This document shows, piece after piece, positions 8,119 to 16,597 of a DNA stretch of 18,638 nucleotides. Each line of letters opens with the position of its first letter. The first letter of the stretch is position 1. The DNA comes from Lutimaribacter_A marinistellae (GTDB lineage Bacteria; Pseudomonadota; Alphaproteobacteria; Rhodobacterales; Rhodobacteraceae): the NCBI RefSeq assembly GCF_042648365.1, contig NZ_JBHRXI010000014.1:1-18638 (forward strand). Direction: 5' to 3'. The notes beneath the pieces are model-generated. The model saw nothing but the letters and a program-made list of their open reading frames with translations, ran no database searches and was not told the DNA's origin. The translations under genes were made by a program, and so were the position numbers.

Positions 8119-8747
8119 CCGCTGGAAGGGAGATGTAAGAGCACGCCATCTTGAACGGGAGTTCGTAGCGTCCTTGGATGTCCTCAACTCACCCAATCTC
8201 GACATCTGGTAGCGAGCAGCCAGATCATCCGTCCGGAAATTGTGCTCTAAGTCCGATCCCCTCGTGAAGGTCAGGGAGCGAAAACATTATATCGAGCGCG
8301 CCGTCGAGCATGAGGTCGGGCGTCCAGAGCGATTTGTATCCCAGTCACGTTTGAGGCGGATACCCTTGTAACGAAGAAATAGTATGAATAAAAACAAAGG
8401 CTAAGTTGCCAGAGAAGGTTCGACCCCAGACCCGTCTGCTCCGCCACTTGCCCAAGCGAAAGCATTCTCCCGATCCGGTCGCGGCCGGATTTTTCCGTTG
8501 TTTTCGAGGGTTATGTGGGTCGGGCTGAGCACCGCCCCTGCTGCCAGGAGGCTCGCAAGCGCTCTCTTAGGGCCGACATTCTCCAGACCTCATGACTGCG
8601 CGGATTTGGTGAATAGCTTGCAACTATCAGAAATATCTATCCTTTTACGACGCACCAGCTGACCACTTTTATGTCAGTGGCGTTCGTGAGAAGGAACCCG
8701 GATCGAACATTCAATAGGCGGATCATAGCCTTGCTGTGCTGGATCAA
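8119..8747. other. intergenic region between RTX gene and the defence locus
   Basis: About 630 bases without a supported gene. It contains one plausible factor-independent terminator (8472-8494, +) and a short inverted repeat CCACT/AGTGG at 8663-8680. Local base composition is more AT-rich around 8340-8400 and 8620-8680 than in the neighbouring genes, as at the edge of transferred DNA. A stretch ending CCGCCA at 8446 superficially resembles the 3' end of a tRNA but does not fold as one. Confidence 0.45.
8472..8494 (+). terminator. putative rho-independent terminator
   Basis: Perfect 6-bp stem ATCCGG/CCGGAT (8473-8478 with 8485-8490), extendable by a G-T pair, with a six-base loop TCGCGG, followed directly by TTTT and a T-rich stretch. 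Its orientation fits transcription on the + strand. It lies 350 bases past the RTX stop, so what it terminates is unclear. Confidence 0.5.
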
Positions 8748-9245
8748 TCACCGGGAAGAGCCGACGTCCCCACCTTCTCTTACATGTGCCGAAGCCTCGA
8801 TTTCACCGAGTTCGAGCGTGTCACCTACAGCCACCAGCCATTCTGCAAGACGGTCGGTGGCCACGGAAACCTGTTCGGGCTTACGCAAGGCACACTCCCA
8901 AATCGTCGCCACGCGCCAACCCTCATCAAGCAGCGCTCCGCGAACGGAGCTGTCCCGTGCAACGTTCGCCGCGAATTTGGCCTGCCAGAACTCCGAGCGC
9001 GTTGCGGGAGTTGTGGCGTAGCCGCATCCCTCATGCCGATGCCAGAAGCAGCCGTGCACAAAGACGACGGCGCGATACTTCGGCAGAACGAGGTCCGGTC
9101 GCCCTTGGACCTTCTTCGAATGAAGTCGGAAGCGGAAACCGCGCGCGTGCAATGCCTGCCTGAGAGCCAGCTCCGGCTTGGTGTTCTTTCCCTTGATCCC
9201 TGCCATCATGCGTGAGCGGGTCTCGGTATCGACGATGTCCACCAT
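8748..9245 (-). CDS. vsr: very short patch repair endonuclease (T:G mismatch nicking)
   Basis: A 165-residue protein that aligns by eye with E. coli Vsr, even in numbering. Catalytic residues E25, D51 (GRPDLVLPK), H64 and H69 (VHGCFWHRHEGC) are all present. Probable zinc ligands are C66, H71, C74 and C118 (IWECALR). Vsr nicks 5' of the T in T:G mismatches created by deamination of 5-methylcytosine, protecting the site methylated by its partner enzyme. The partner is the cytosine methyltransferase starting 57 bases away on the opposite strand. The ATG has AGGAG five bases upstream. The ~30 residues after WLVAVGD form an extra acidic tail of unknown role. Its recognition sequence cannot be read from the protein, but should match that of the methylase. 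Confidence 0.92.
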   Translation of the reverse strand: MVDIVDTETRSRMMAGIKGKNTKPELALRQALHARGFRFRLHSKKVQGRPDLVLPKYRAVVFVHGCFWHRHEGCGYATTPATRSEFWQAKFAANVARDSSVRGALLDEGWRVATIWECALRKPEQVSVATDRLAEWLVAVGDTLELGEIEASAHVREGGDVGSSR

Positions 9246-9302
9246 CTATTCTCCTTGCCACGTCTGTGAAAACTTGGAAAGAGGTGAGGCAGGAGCAGTG
9301 AA

Positions 9303-10817
9303 GTGTCGAAACCCGTTCAAATCGTTGATCTGTTTTCAGGCCCGGGAGGCCTCGGAGAAGGATTCTCCTCTTGCAAGAGGAGCGATGGATCGCGCGCCTA
9401 TGAAATCGCCTTTTCGATCGAAAAGGATCCTGCTGCGCACAAGACACTGAAACTTCGCGCATTCTTGCGCCAATTCGATGAGTACCCTGCGGAATACTAT
9501 TCTTGGATTGCCGGGAAGCACGAATGCCCGGATTGGCAAGACCTGTACCCCCGGCAATGGAAAGCTGCCGAAAACGAGGCTCTATGCGCAGAACTCGGAA
9601 AGCCGGAGACTGCAGTCATACTTTCTGACAGGATTTCTGCGACCAAGCGATTGGCCGGTGATCGAACTCTCCTAATCGGCGGCCCTCCCTGCCAAGCCTA
9701 CTCTCTTGCCGGTCGGTCGAGAAACGCGGGTATCCGGGATTACAGACCGAAGGATGACGACCGGCACTTCCTCTACCGCGAGTATTGCCGCGTCCTGAAC
9801 GAGTTGAGCCCTGCGGTGTTTGTCATGGAGAACGTCAAGGGCATGCTTTCCTCGTCCGTCGAGGGGTTGGCGATCTTCGAACAGGTCGTTTCCGACCTCG
9901 AGCGGGCTGGCCCGGGCTACCGGCTCGTTTCCCTTTCGGCAGGCCTTCAGTCGGGAGCCAACCCCGAACCCAAGGACTTCGTTATCCGGGCCGAAGACCA
10001 CGGAGTTCCACAAGCCCGGCACCGGGTCATCATCGTCGGTATCAGGTCTGATATCGCCGGCAAATTCACCCCGAAACTTCAACGGCGAAACGCCTTGGTT
10101 CCGGTCAGGGACATGCTGACAGGCCTGCCGCGGCTGCGAAGCGGCTTGAGCCGACGCGATGACGAGCACGCTTGGTACGATGCGGTGGTCGACGCCATGG
10201 AGACCGTCGGTAAGATTATCCGGGACTATCCGGGCGAGAACTTCAGCGGTTTTCTGGACGAGCTGGATCGGGTCGAGGAACTACTGCTGACGACTTCGCA
10301 GACGGGGCGTTCGAGCCACGCAAGAAAACCCCTGTCCAGGAAACTGCAGCCGGAGCTTTCCGCGTTTCTCGACGACCCGAAACTCATCGGTGTCTCGAGG
10401 CACGAAACCCGTGGACACATGCCGTCCGATCTGGCGCGATATCTCTATGCCACCTGTTTCGCGAAGGCCGAGGGGGTCAGCCCACGGGCACACCAGTTCC
10501 CGGACATCCTCGCGCCGAAACACAAGAACTGGAAAACGGGAAAGTTCAACGACAGGTTCCGCGTCCAGATCGGCACAGCACCGGCTTCCACGGTAACGAG
10601 CCACATCTCGAAGGACGGGCACTACTTCATTCATCCCGACCCAACGCAGTGTCGTAGTTTGACGGTGCGCGAGGCTGCGCGACTACAGACCTTCCCTGAC
10701 AACTACCACTTCATGGGCAATCGCACCGAGCAATTCGTTCAGGTTGGCAATGCAGTGCCACCATTTCTCGCACGGCAGATTGCTGACACCCTGCTACCTG
10801 TATTCGAAATCCTCTGA
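9303..10817 (+). CDS. dcm: DNA (cytosine-5) methyltransferase
   Basis: 504 residues with the ordered C5-methyltransferase motifs: I, AdoMet binding (VDLFSGPGGLGEGF, residues 8-21); IV with catalytic C130 in GGPPCQAYSLAG; VI, E176-N177-V178 (MENVKGML); VIII, QARHR at 237-241; and IX-X near the end (SLTVREAARLQTFPDNYHF, then QVGNAVPPFLA). It transfers methyl to C5 of cytosine in double-stranded DNA. It is longer than compact enzymes: ~115 residues lie between motifs I and IV, and ~200 residues between VIII and IX form the target-recognition region. The start is GTG at 9303, with AGGAG at 9291-9295, seven bases upstream. It diverges from vsr and ends 3 bases from the convergent AIPR stop. Role: modification arm of the locus. 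The target sequence is unknown. Confidence 0.93.
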   Translation: MSKPVQIVDLFSGPGGLGEGFSSCKRSDGSRAYEIAFSIEKDPAAHKTLKLRAFLRQFDEYPAEYYSWIAGKHECPDWQDLYPRQWKAAENEALCAELGKPETAVILSDRISATKRLAGDRTLLIGGPPCQAYSLAGRSRNAGIRDYRPKDDDRHFLYREYCRVLNELSPAVFVMENVKGMLSSSVEGLAIFEQVVSDLERAGPGYRLVSLSAGLQSGANPEPKDFVIRAEDHGVPQARHRVIIVGIRSDIAGKFTPKLQRRNALVPVRDMLTGLPRLRSGLSRRDDEHAWYDAVVDAMETVGKIIRDYPGENFSGFLDELDRVEELLLTTSQTGRSSHARKPLSRKLQPELSAFLDDPKLIGVSRHETRGHMPSDLARYLYATCFAKAEGVSPRAHQFPDILAPKHKNWKTGKFNDRFRVQIGTAPASTVTSHISKDGHYFIHPDPTQCRSLTVREAARLQTFPDNYHFMGNRTEQFVQVGNAVPPFLARQIADTLLPVFEIL

Positions 10818-10820
10818 ACG

Positions 10821-12905
10821 TCAGCTCGTCAATTCGAGGCTCGCGTGTGAGAATCCTTCATCTTGGAGCTTCTTGAGCGCGCTCATCGCAATAGCGCACT
10901 GCTTGTCCGACGGCATCTTGCTCGGGATCGCGGCGCAGGTTTCCAGAACGCCATTTTCTCGCGGAGAAAGAAGCCCACGTTCCCGAGCCCAGTTTCGTGC
11001 TTCGGCCCAGAACGCGGCGCCGAGCCTGTGCACTTCGAGCTCAGCCTCGACGCTGGTCTCGACCGCCTTGTCCGCACGGGCCTCTCTCGCGCGCTCATTC
11101 GCCAGGTCCGGTGAGATCAGAATGCGGTCGAATTCCTCCGGATAGATCAACTCACGATCTTCCAATCCCTTCCAGCAGGCCTGCTTCTTGGCCCATTCGC
11201 TAAAGTTGCGTACGCCCTCGGGCGGGTGCGTGATGACGTCCTGTGCTTCGGCCGCTGCCACCAACAAGGCCGCCTTAATATCGGGCGAGACGTCCTGGTA
11301 TCTCCAGACGGCGTCGAGGTCGACAACCATCTCCCGTTCATCAGCATCATGAACGAGCTTGGCAATCGCGTAGGTGACGATGTTGGCCCGATAACCGCCT
11401 TCGTACCAATCCGCGCCCGAGACAAGTTTTTCGGTGGTCCGGAATATGATGGCCTTTGCGATCATGCGCCTGAACCAGAGCTCATCGAACGCGGCACCTT
11501 CGGTGCCCCACCGCTTGCCGATGTGCTTGGCGAACTCCGCGAAGTTTTTCTGCGCGCCTAGGCTCACGATATGCGGCATGCGGGCCCAAGTGTTCTCGAA
11601 CTTGGCGAGGTCGGTCTTCGTGAGGAACTGGGAACGCGGAAACTCGGCATCGAACCTCTTGCGCTCCGCAATGGTCCTTCGACCACGTTCGTCGGCATAT
11701 TGCCCCCTCGCGCGCTCGTAGAACCATTTGGTGTCCCGATACCCGTCCTCTCCCCGCGCGAGGACCTTGCGCGACAGCTCCTCCGTCCGGATATGGAAAG
11801 GATGGTTGGCGAAAAAGTCCGCCGCGTTCACCTTGTTCTGGCTGTTCGCATACTCCGAGATGCGCGGAACCACTTTTTCGGATTGTTCCCGCGGCACGAT
11901 GGTCAGCTTCATCTGTACGTGGACACGTTCCAACTGCTCGGCGAAAGCCTTGCGCGCAGCGTGCAGTGAAGCGGTCGTTTGGCCGCCATTCACGATCTGC
12001 AGATTGTCCGCCCGCACCAGTCGGAGCCCAAGATCGGTCTGCTCCACCTCGATCGCGTCCGCTGTCGCACTGAGGCCGTTGTTGTAGGAAAAGAACATGT
12101 GCGGCTCGTCGCGGATCGTGTTGCGAATACCTTGGTTCACCTTGCCACGTGCCTGAAGGAAGCTTCTGACGTTGGCCTCGAGCAGGCGCGGTCCCCACTT
12201 GTCGTAGATGGCAGCAAGCTGCTTTCCGGGAATGACCGCTAGGTAGCTTTCGAGCGCACTTTCGCTTCCCGAAGCCGCAAGCAGTGGAACGCCCCCGCCG
12301 AAATCCCTGTCGAAATCAATGATCAGGTTCGCACGCGCCTGCCCCTGCTCCATGTATTGCTTGAGGCGCTTCAGATCCCAGACGCTGAGAGTGACCGGTC
12401 TGCCATCAAGATCCTTCACGTTCGCTGCATCAGCACGGGCCCGAAAGTCAGCGTTGGTCACGATGATCAGCTTAACTTTCTCCACGTCCTTCCAAGTCGT
12501 GGCGATGAGGTCGGCCACGCCGAACCCTGCACTGGTTTCTTCTAATTGCTCGCGGAAACTAGCCTTCAGACTTGAAACAACGAATCTGTAGAGGCGCTGT
12601 AGAAGGCGTTGAATCTGGTCCTTGTTCTGTACGCGTACCTCGTCAGAAAGCTCGAAGTCGCACAACACGAGACTCAGGACACCGTCGCCATCCCTTGGAT
12701 CTCCGCCGTAACCGTCGATCCGCATGGGATTGCTGGCGCCGCCGCCCTCGAAATACGCCCGGTTGGCGCCATCCAATTCCCCGGCTTCGGTGAGCAGTTC
12801 GCCAACCTTCTCGAAAAACGCCTCGACCGTGACAAGTCCGAGAACATCAGCATCGCCTTGGATGTCGGCGATGAGTTCATGATGAAATTCTTCAAGATCA
12901 CTCAT
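10821..12905 (-). CDS. AIPR-family (abortive infection phage resistance) protein
   Basis: A 694-residue protein recognised by the AIPR signature: FFSYNNGLSATAD at ~270-285, then IVNGGQTTASLHAA at ~300-315, preceded by VRSFLQARGKVNQGIRNTI and followed by RISEYANSQNKVNAADFF. The family was named for abortive-infection phage resistance, and its biochemical activity is not firmly known. The N-terminal third (VEKVKLIIVTNADFRARADA) may be a degenerate nuclease-like fold, which is a guess. I chose ATG 12905, which overlaps the upstream stop by eight bases (ATGAGTGA) with a GGAAGGGA purine run just upstream. A TTG at 12911 is an alternative. It is the last gene of the four-gene operon and stops 3 bases from the methyltransferase stop. 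Confidence 0.85.
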   Translation of the reverse strand: MSDLEEFHHELIADIQGDADVLGLVTVEAFFEKVGELLTEAGELDGANRAYFEGGGASNPMRIDGYGGDPRDGDGVLSLVLCDFELSDEVRVQNKDQIQRLLQRLYRFVVSSLKASFREQLEETSAGFGVADLIATTWKDVEKVKLIIVTNADFRARADAANVKDLDGRPVTLSVWDLKRLKQYMEQGQARANLIIDFDRDFGGGVPLLAASGSESALESYLAVIPGKQLAAIYDKWGPRLLEANVRSFLQARGKVNQGIRNTIRDEPHMFFSYNNGLSATADAIEVEQTDLGLRLVRADNLQIVNGGQTTASLHAARKAFAEQLERVHVQMKLTIVPREQSEKVVPRISEYANSQNKVNAADFFANHPFHIRTEELSRKVLARGEDGYRDTKWFYERARGQYADERGRRTIAERKRFDAEFPRSQFLTKTDLAKFENTWARMPHIVSLGAQKNFAEFAKHIGKRWGTEGAAFDELWFRRMIAKAIIFRTTEKLVSGADWYEGGYRANIVTYAIAKLVHDADEREMVVDLDAVWRYQDVSPDIKAALLVAAAEAQDVITHPPEGVRNFSEWAKKQACWKGLEDRELIYPEEFDRILISPDLANERAREARADKAVETSVEAELEVHRLGAAFWAEARNWARERGLLSPRENGVLETCAAIPSKMPSDKQCAIAMSALKKLQDEGFSHASLELTS

Positions 12906-13860
12906 GCTCAAGTCCCTTCCGGATCACGTCGATCAGATCACCTTCCAGTTTGAACGGCTCGCAGGCATCGAGAGCGATAGCATACCGGACATTCTCCACG
13001 CCAGGTGCAAGAGGCGCGGAAATCCGTGGGAAGCCCTCCTTCACCTCGTAATTGGCCGCGGCGCCAAGAAGCCATCTTCGGTCGTCGTAATCGTTCTCGG
13101 GATCATATCCTGTCGAATACAGCGTCTCCTCCCACGCTTCGAAGGCCGTGCCGTCTACTTCGAACATTTCGGCTGTCATTCGGACGTGATCATGCAGGCT
13201 CTGACCTTCCGGCAGGACGGCCGACGCCACGTTGACCACACGCAGGCACAGGCGGCTCCCTTCGACATCCGCAAGTTGGTCCTCTGAAGAAATAGCCGCG
13301 AACGGCTTTGCAGCCACCCGCCTTGCCTTCACTTCAACACAGCTTCCAATGAGCTCAAAATCCTTGGCGGAACCGGTCGGTCCGGTCCACGCCTCGATTG
13401 CGGTGTCAGGGCCGAAAGCGGACACAAGCTCCCGAAGGAAGGCCAACTCGCCAACAAGCCCCCGCTGCTCTTCAGCGGACAATCCTCTGCTCTTGCCACC
13501 GCGAAGGAGGTGATACCAGCGACGCGTACGTTGAAGCGCTCTCGCGAGCGCTTCGTCCCGATCCGCGCCTGCTTCCCCGGCCTCGACCACATCCCGGCAA
13601 AGGGTCTCGAAGATCTCGACCTGACTTCTTTCCTTTAGGCCCAGAACGAATGCCGATCCTCCCGAAACCGGTCGGAAGGAGGCGACAAGGTTCTTCAATT
13701 TCGGCAGACGCGGTAGTGGTTGCGGCACGCCGGGCAGCTTCAGCATCAGGCCGGGCATGCCGGCGTCCAGCACAACCCAGAAGAAATCGAAGCGGCCCTC
13801 TACATCGACCCGTTTTGCTTCGTCCGGGTCGAGTCTTTCCCACGGATCACGAGGCTTCAA
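12898..13860 (-). CDS. PD-(D/E)XK motif protein (DUF4420), predicted nuclease
   Basis: A 320-residue protein resembling the DUF4420 family found beside Z1 ATPases in restriction-like loci. The conserved core GLVGELAFLREL (~137, acidic residue), then AKDFEL (D at ~165) and CVEVKARRV (E-x-K at ~175), matches a PD-(D/E)XK nuclease active site. It probably cuts DNA as the nuclease arm of the system. I chose the TTG at 13858-13860 because a perfect AGGAGG (13867-13872) sits six bases upstream. A GTG at 13896 would add 12 Lys/Arg-rich residues, lacks a ribosome site and overlaps the Z1 gene by 50 bases. With the TTG start the overlap is 14 bases. The stop overlaps the AIPR start. Activity is inferred from the motif only. 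Confidence 0.82.
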   Translation of the reverse strand: MKPRDPWERLDPDEAKRVDVEGRFDFFWVVLDAGMPGLMLKLPGVPQPLPRLPKLKNLVASFRPVSGGSAFVLGLKERSQVEIFETLCRDVVEAGEAGADRDEALARALQRTRRWYHLLRGGKSRGLSAEEQRGLVGELAFLRELVSAFGPDTAIEAWTGPTGSAKDFELIGSCVEVKARRVAAKPFAAISSEDQLADVEGSRLCLRVVNVASAVLPEGQSLHDHVRMTAEMFEVDGTAFEAWEETLYSTGYDPENDYDDRRWLLGAAANYEVKEGFPRISAPLAPGVENVRYAIALDACEPFKLEGDLIDVIRKGLEHE

Positions 13861-16597
13861 GGGCTGCCTCCTGATCTTCGTCTTCGTCTTCTTCACCGAA
13901 GAGTTCCCGATAGCGCACTGTGTTCACTACGTACTCGACACGTTCGGCCGGGCGAGAAGACACCGGAAGGCTTATGCCCCACGCCACTACAGGGTCAGCA
14001 GGTATCAGGCTGACTTCCTTGGCATCTTCCTTTCCATCTGGCGCCTTTGCTTTGACGAAATGGAGAATGAAAAGGCCGCGATCTCTTTTTCGTCGGTAGA
14101 TCGAGTCCGGATAGTTCACACGTTCACCGTCCGCCTTCCCGTTTTCTTCCCGATACCGCGCCTCAGCTGCCTCAACCCTTGCCGGGTCTACACCAGCCTT
14201 CTCGATTCCCCGAGACGCAACACGCATTCGCTTCCCACTGAAAGACATGAAATCATGTTGCAGATCATGCAGGTCTACATATCGCATCGCGGGCACGATC
14301 GGCATGCCCAACGTTTCGTCGGATTCGCCTTTGGTTAGGCTGGGCACTAATACATCCAACGTTTGCAACTCGTCCGCTCTTCGCGCATCGATGTATTTTC
14401 TGACTGGGTCCGGGGCAGTCGTGACGCTCTGCTCGGCGTTTCGCCACGCGGCAAGAAACTCGTCTATGAACTGTACCGGTACACCGCGATACAAGGCTCC
14501 CCAAGACGATCGCTCTTCCTCAAAGCGCGCGCCCTTGAGCTTTAAGAGCAGAGACTTGGCCGCCTCAATGTTCGCGGAAAGATCGCCTGCTTTAATGCTT
14601 ACTCTCGATGTCTCGACAAATTTGTTGGAGAGCCCGATCAGCGTTGTGACCTTTGTTCCCGACCCCATCTTGTTGCGTGCTGTGACGAGTAGCGAAGCTG
14701 GATGACTTCGTACCGCCAGACCGAAATCCCTAGGAGTGGCTGTCGGAACAGCCGCCATATCGTGAATTTCTGACTGCAATTCCTCCGTGGCGTTCGCAAT
14801 GTATGCGTACCATCCAATAGCCTCAGCTGGCATCCAGATACGGCAAAGATCTTCGTATCCGGTCCGATACCCGAACCAACGCCCCATCTGCATGAGGGTA
14901 TCGTACATTTTCGTGTTGCGTAGAAACCAGGTTACCGTCAGCCCCTCGAGCGTTAGTCCGCGCGATAGAGAAAAACCGCCGACTGCAATGTATTTTCTAC
15001 CCGCTTTGCCACGAACTTCATCGGGATATTCGAGGACATCCTTCGATTTGTAGTTCACCAACACAACCTGTGCAGCAGCTATGACCTCATGCAGCGCGAC
15101 CTGAAGCTCATCCCATGAGGGGTAGGCGTTCTTGAATTCGCTTTCCCATACCTCTTTCAACGCTGCAATCTCGGGGTCTGCAAGTCCCTTGATGCCAGTT
15201 GAACCGTTCACTCGGACAGCATTCTGTATCCTTTGAAGAACTTCATGCAGCCGGTTCCGCAACTGTAATTGAATGGGGTTCCGAAAACTTGCGTTCACCA
15301 ACATCGAGCAGTGCTTGTGCTCTTGATCCCTTAGCGAACGAATAGCAGCAGTAAGCACGAAAGCGCGAACAGCTTTCACCAACGAGTCCGGGAGTGCCTC
15401 CACGACAAAATCTTGTGGATGTTTGACGGGAAGGACATCTTCATTGTCTTCGACATACCTCAACCAAGTGGGATCTTCATCATCGGGCAAACCTTCGACA
15501 AAGACTTTTTTGCCTCCAAAATAATTGGATGGGGCATCGAGGCCGATGATAAAGTCTTTCGGAAACAAGTCTTCCGCCAGCATTTCATCGTCTTGATCGG
15601 GATCAATGAAGATATTCGCGAAAGGAGTCGCGGTGTAGCCGACATAGCAACTCCGGTGGAAAGTGTTCAGAAGTTCGCGGATCAACCTATTTGTGGTTGT
15701 TACTTCCTCCTTGTTGTACTTTGTATTGATCGAAGCGTTGTCAGCCTCGTCATCAATGAGTAGCATGGGTTGATCAATCATCTCACGGTCACCGCGAGCA
15801 CTATTGTCCTTGAGCCACTGCAGCAGGTTCCGGAGTGTATTCGACTGCTTCTTGATTACGAGGACGACAGGAACCTTGTAGGAGTCAATCTCGCTCGTGT
15901 TCGTTGAGGCCGTGGCCTTGTTGAAATCCCGGAGCGTGTTGGTGAGGCTCACTGGTGTGTTGTTCGGGTCGAAATGGCCGACGCCAATGATGTGTTTTGC
16001 CCCTCCCTTCTTGGTTTCCTGGGACTTTCCAGTGTCACGACCGATGAAGCCCTCGTCGATCCGGGCCTGGGTCTGGTTTCGAAGGTTATTATGAATTCCC
16101 GCAATTACGATGATAAGCCTGTACCCTGCATCGGCCGCCTTGCAGATCAGGCCCGTATAGTTGGCGGTCTTTCCGCTTTGGACGTGGCCAACGACCATGC
16201 CACGCCGATCCCACGGTACATGCTTTTCGGGGTTGCCTAGTCGGCTGAGGATCTTGTCCGTCACCGTATCCGTGGAAATCACCACGTCTTTCGGCAGACC
16301 ATTTTGCAGAAGCAGCTTCCTGTAGCGGTTCCAGTAAAACGGCTCGATCGACGGCTTTGCGTCATCCAGCCACGGTTCGAAATCTTCGCTGTCGACTACC
16401 GCACCAAGTCCAGCCTTGATCCCCTGCTTGTACTCGATCTCCCGCGCAATCTGCTCGATATCGTCATCACTCAGGCCCGGCGGGACCAATGCAGCGACGC
16501 CTCGGATCATATTGCGAAGCTCTTCTTCGGTCTTCCGGGGCTGATTATAAAGGCCACTCTCGACCATGTTCTTTACTGTCTCAACGGCTGCACTCAT
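13847..16597 (-). CDS. Z1 domain-containing superfamily II helicase-like ATPase
   Basis: A 916-residue protein. Visible motifs: Walker A GHVQSGKTAN (~135-145); Walker B/DEAD-like LLIDDEADNASIN (~280); GYTATPFANIF (~320, helicase motif III-like); and MQMGRWFGYRTGYEDLCRIW (~565-585), a motif VI-like arginine segment. This arrangement is that of Z1 proteins, known from predicted restriction systems, where they are thought to translocate or remodel DNA for a partner nuclease. I chose ATG 16597 because it overlaps the upstream stop as ATGA, with AGGA nine bases before. An upstream in-frame start at 16648 would overlap by 55 bases. The C-terminus ends in an acidic Glu/Asp run (GEEDEDEDQ), perhaps a contact tail. 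The middle of the gene is visibly more AT-rich than its neighbours. Confidence 0.87.
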   Translation of the reverse strand: MSAAVETVKNMVESGLYNQPRKTEEELRNMIRGVAALVPPGLSDDDIEQIAREIEYKQGIKAGLGAVVDSEDFEPWLDDAKPSIEPFYWNRYRKLLLQNGLPKDVVISTDTVTDKILSRLGNPEKHVPWDRRGMVVGHVQSGKTANYTGLICKAADAGYRLIIVIAGIHNNLRNQTQARIDEGFIGRDTGKSQETKKGGAKHIIGVGHFDPNNTPVSLTNTLRDFNKATASTNTSEIDSYKVPVVLVIKKQSNTLRNLLQWLKDNSARGDREMIDQPMLLIDDEADNASINTKYNKEEVTTTNRLIRELLNTFHRSCYVGYTATPFANIFIDPDQDDEMLAEDLFPKDFIIGLDAPSNYFGGKKVFVEGLPDDEDPTWLRYVEDNEDVLPVKHPQDFVVEALPDSLVKAVRAFVLTAAIRSLRDQEHKHCSMLVNASFRNPIQLQLRNRLHEVLQRIQNAVRVNGSTGIKGLADPEIAALKEVWESEFKNAYPSWDELQVALHEVIAAAQVVLVNYKSKDVLEYPDEVRGKAGRKYIAVGGFSLSRGLTLEGLTVTWFLRNTKMYDTLMQMGRWFGYRTGYEDLCRIWMPAEAIGWYAYIANATEELQSEIHDMAAVPTATPRDFGLAVRSHPASLLVTARNKMGSGTKVTTLIGLSNKFVETSRVSIKAGDLSANIEAAKSLLLKLKGARFEEERSSWGALYRGVPVQFIDEFLAAWRNAEQSVTTAPDPVRKYIDARRADELQTLDVLVPSLTKGESDETLGMPIVPAMRYVDLHDLQHDFMSFSGKRMRVASRGIEKAGVDPARVEAAEARYREENGKADGERVNYPDSIYRRKRDRGLFILHFVKAKAPDGKEDAKEVSLIPADPVVAWGISLPVSSRPAERVEYVVNTVRYRELFGEEDEDEDQEAALEAS
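13867..13872 (-). promoter_or_regulatory. strong ribosome binding site deciding a TTG start
   Basis: AGGAGG on the minus strand, six bases before TTG at 13858-13860, inside the last codons of the Z1 gene. It is the best Shine-Dalgarno match in the operon and argues for the TTG start of the DUF4420 gene. Confidence 0.65.

Noticed and set aside
8417..8446. tRNA 3' end or attachment site (GGTTCGA followed by CCGCCA)
   Set aside because: Ten rather than five bases separate the supposed T-loop from the acceptor strand, the T-stem does not pair, and no matching GGAGCAG acceptor half occurs upstream. No second copy was seen in the window.
8663..8680. Inverted repeat CCACT/AGTGG as a terminator or controller operator
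   Set aside because: The stem is only five pairs with no T-run on either strand, and no controller-protein gene is present.
11482..12198. 238-residue minus-strand frame within the AIPR gene
   Set aside because: It is a frame-shifted reading of AIPR. The AIPR motifs are in the longer frame.
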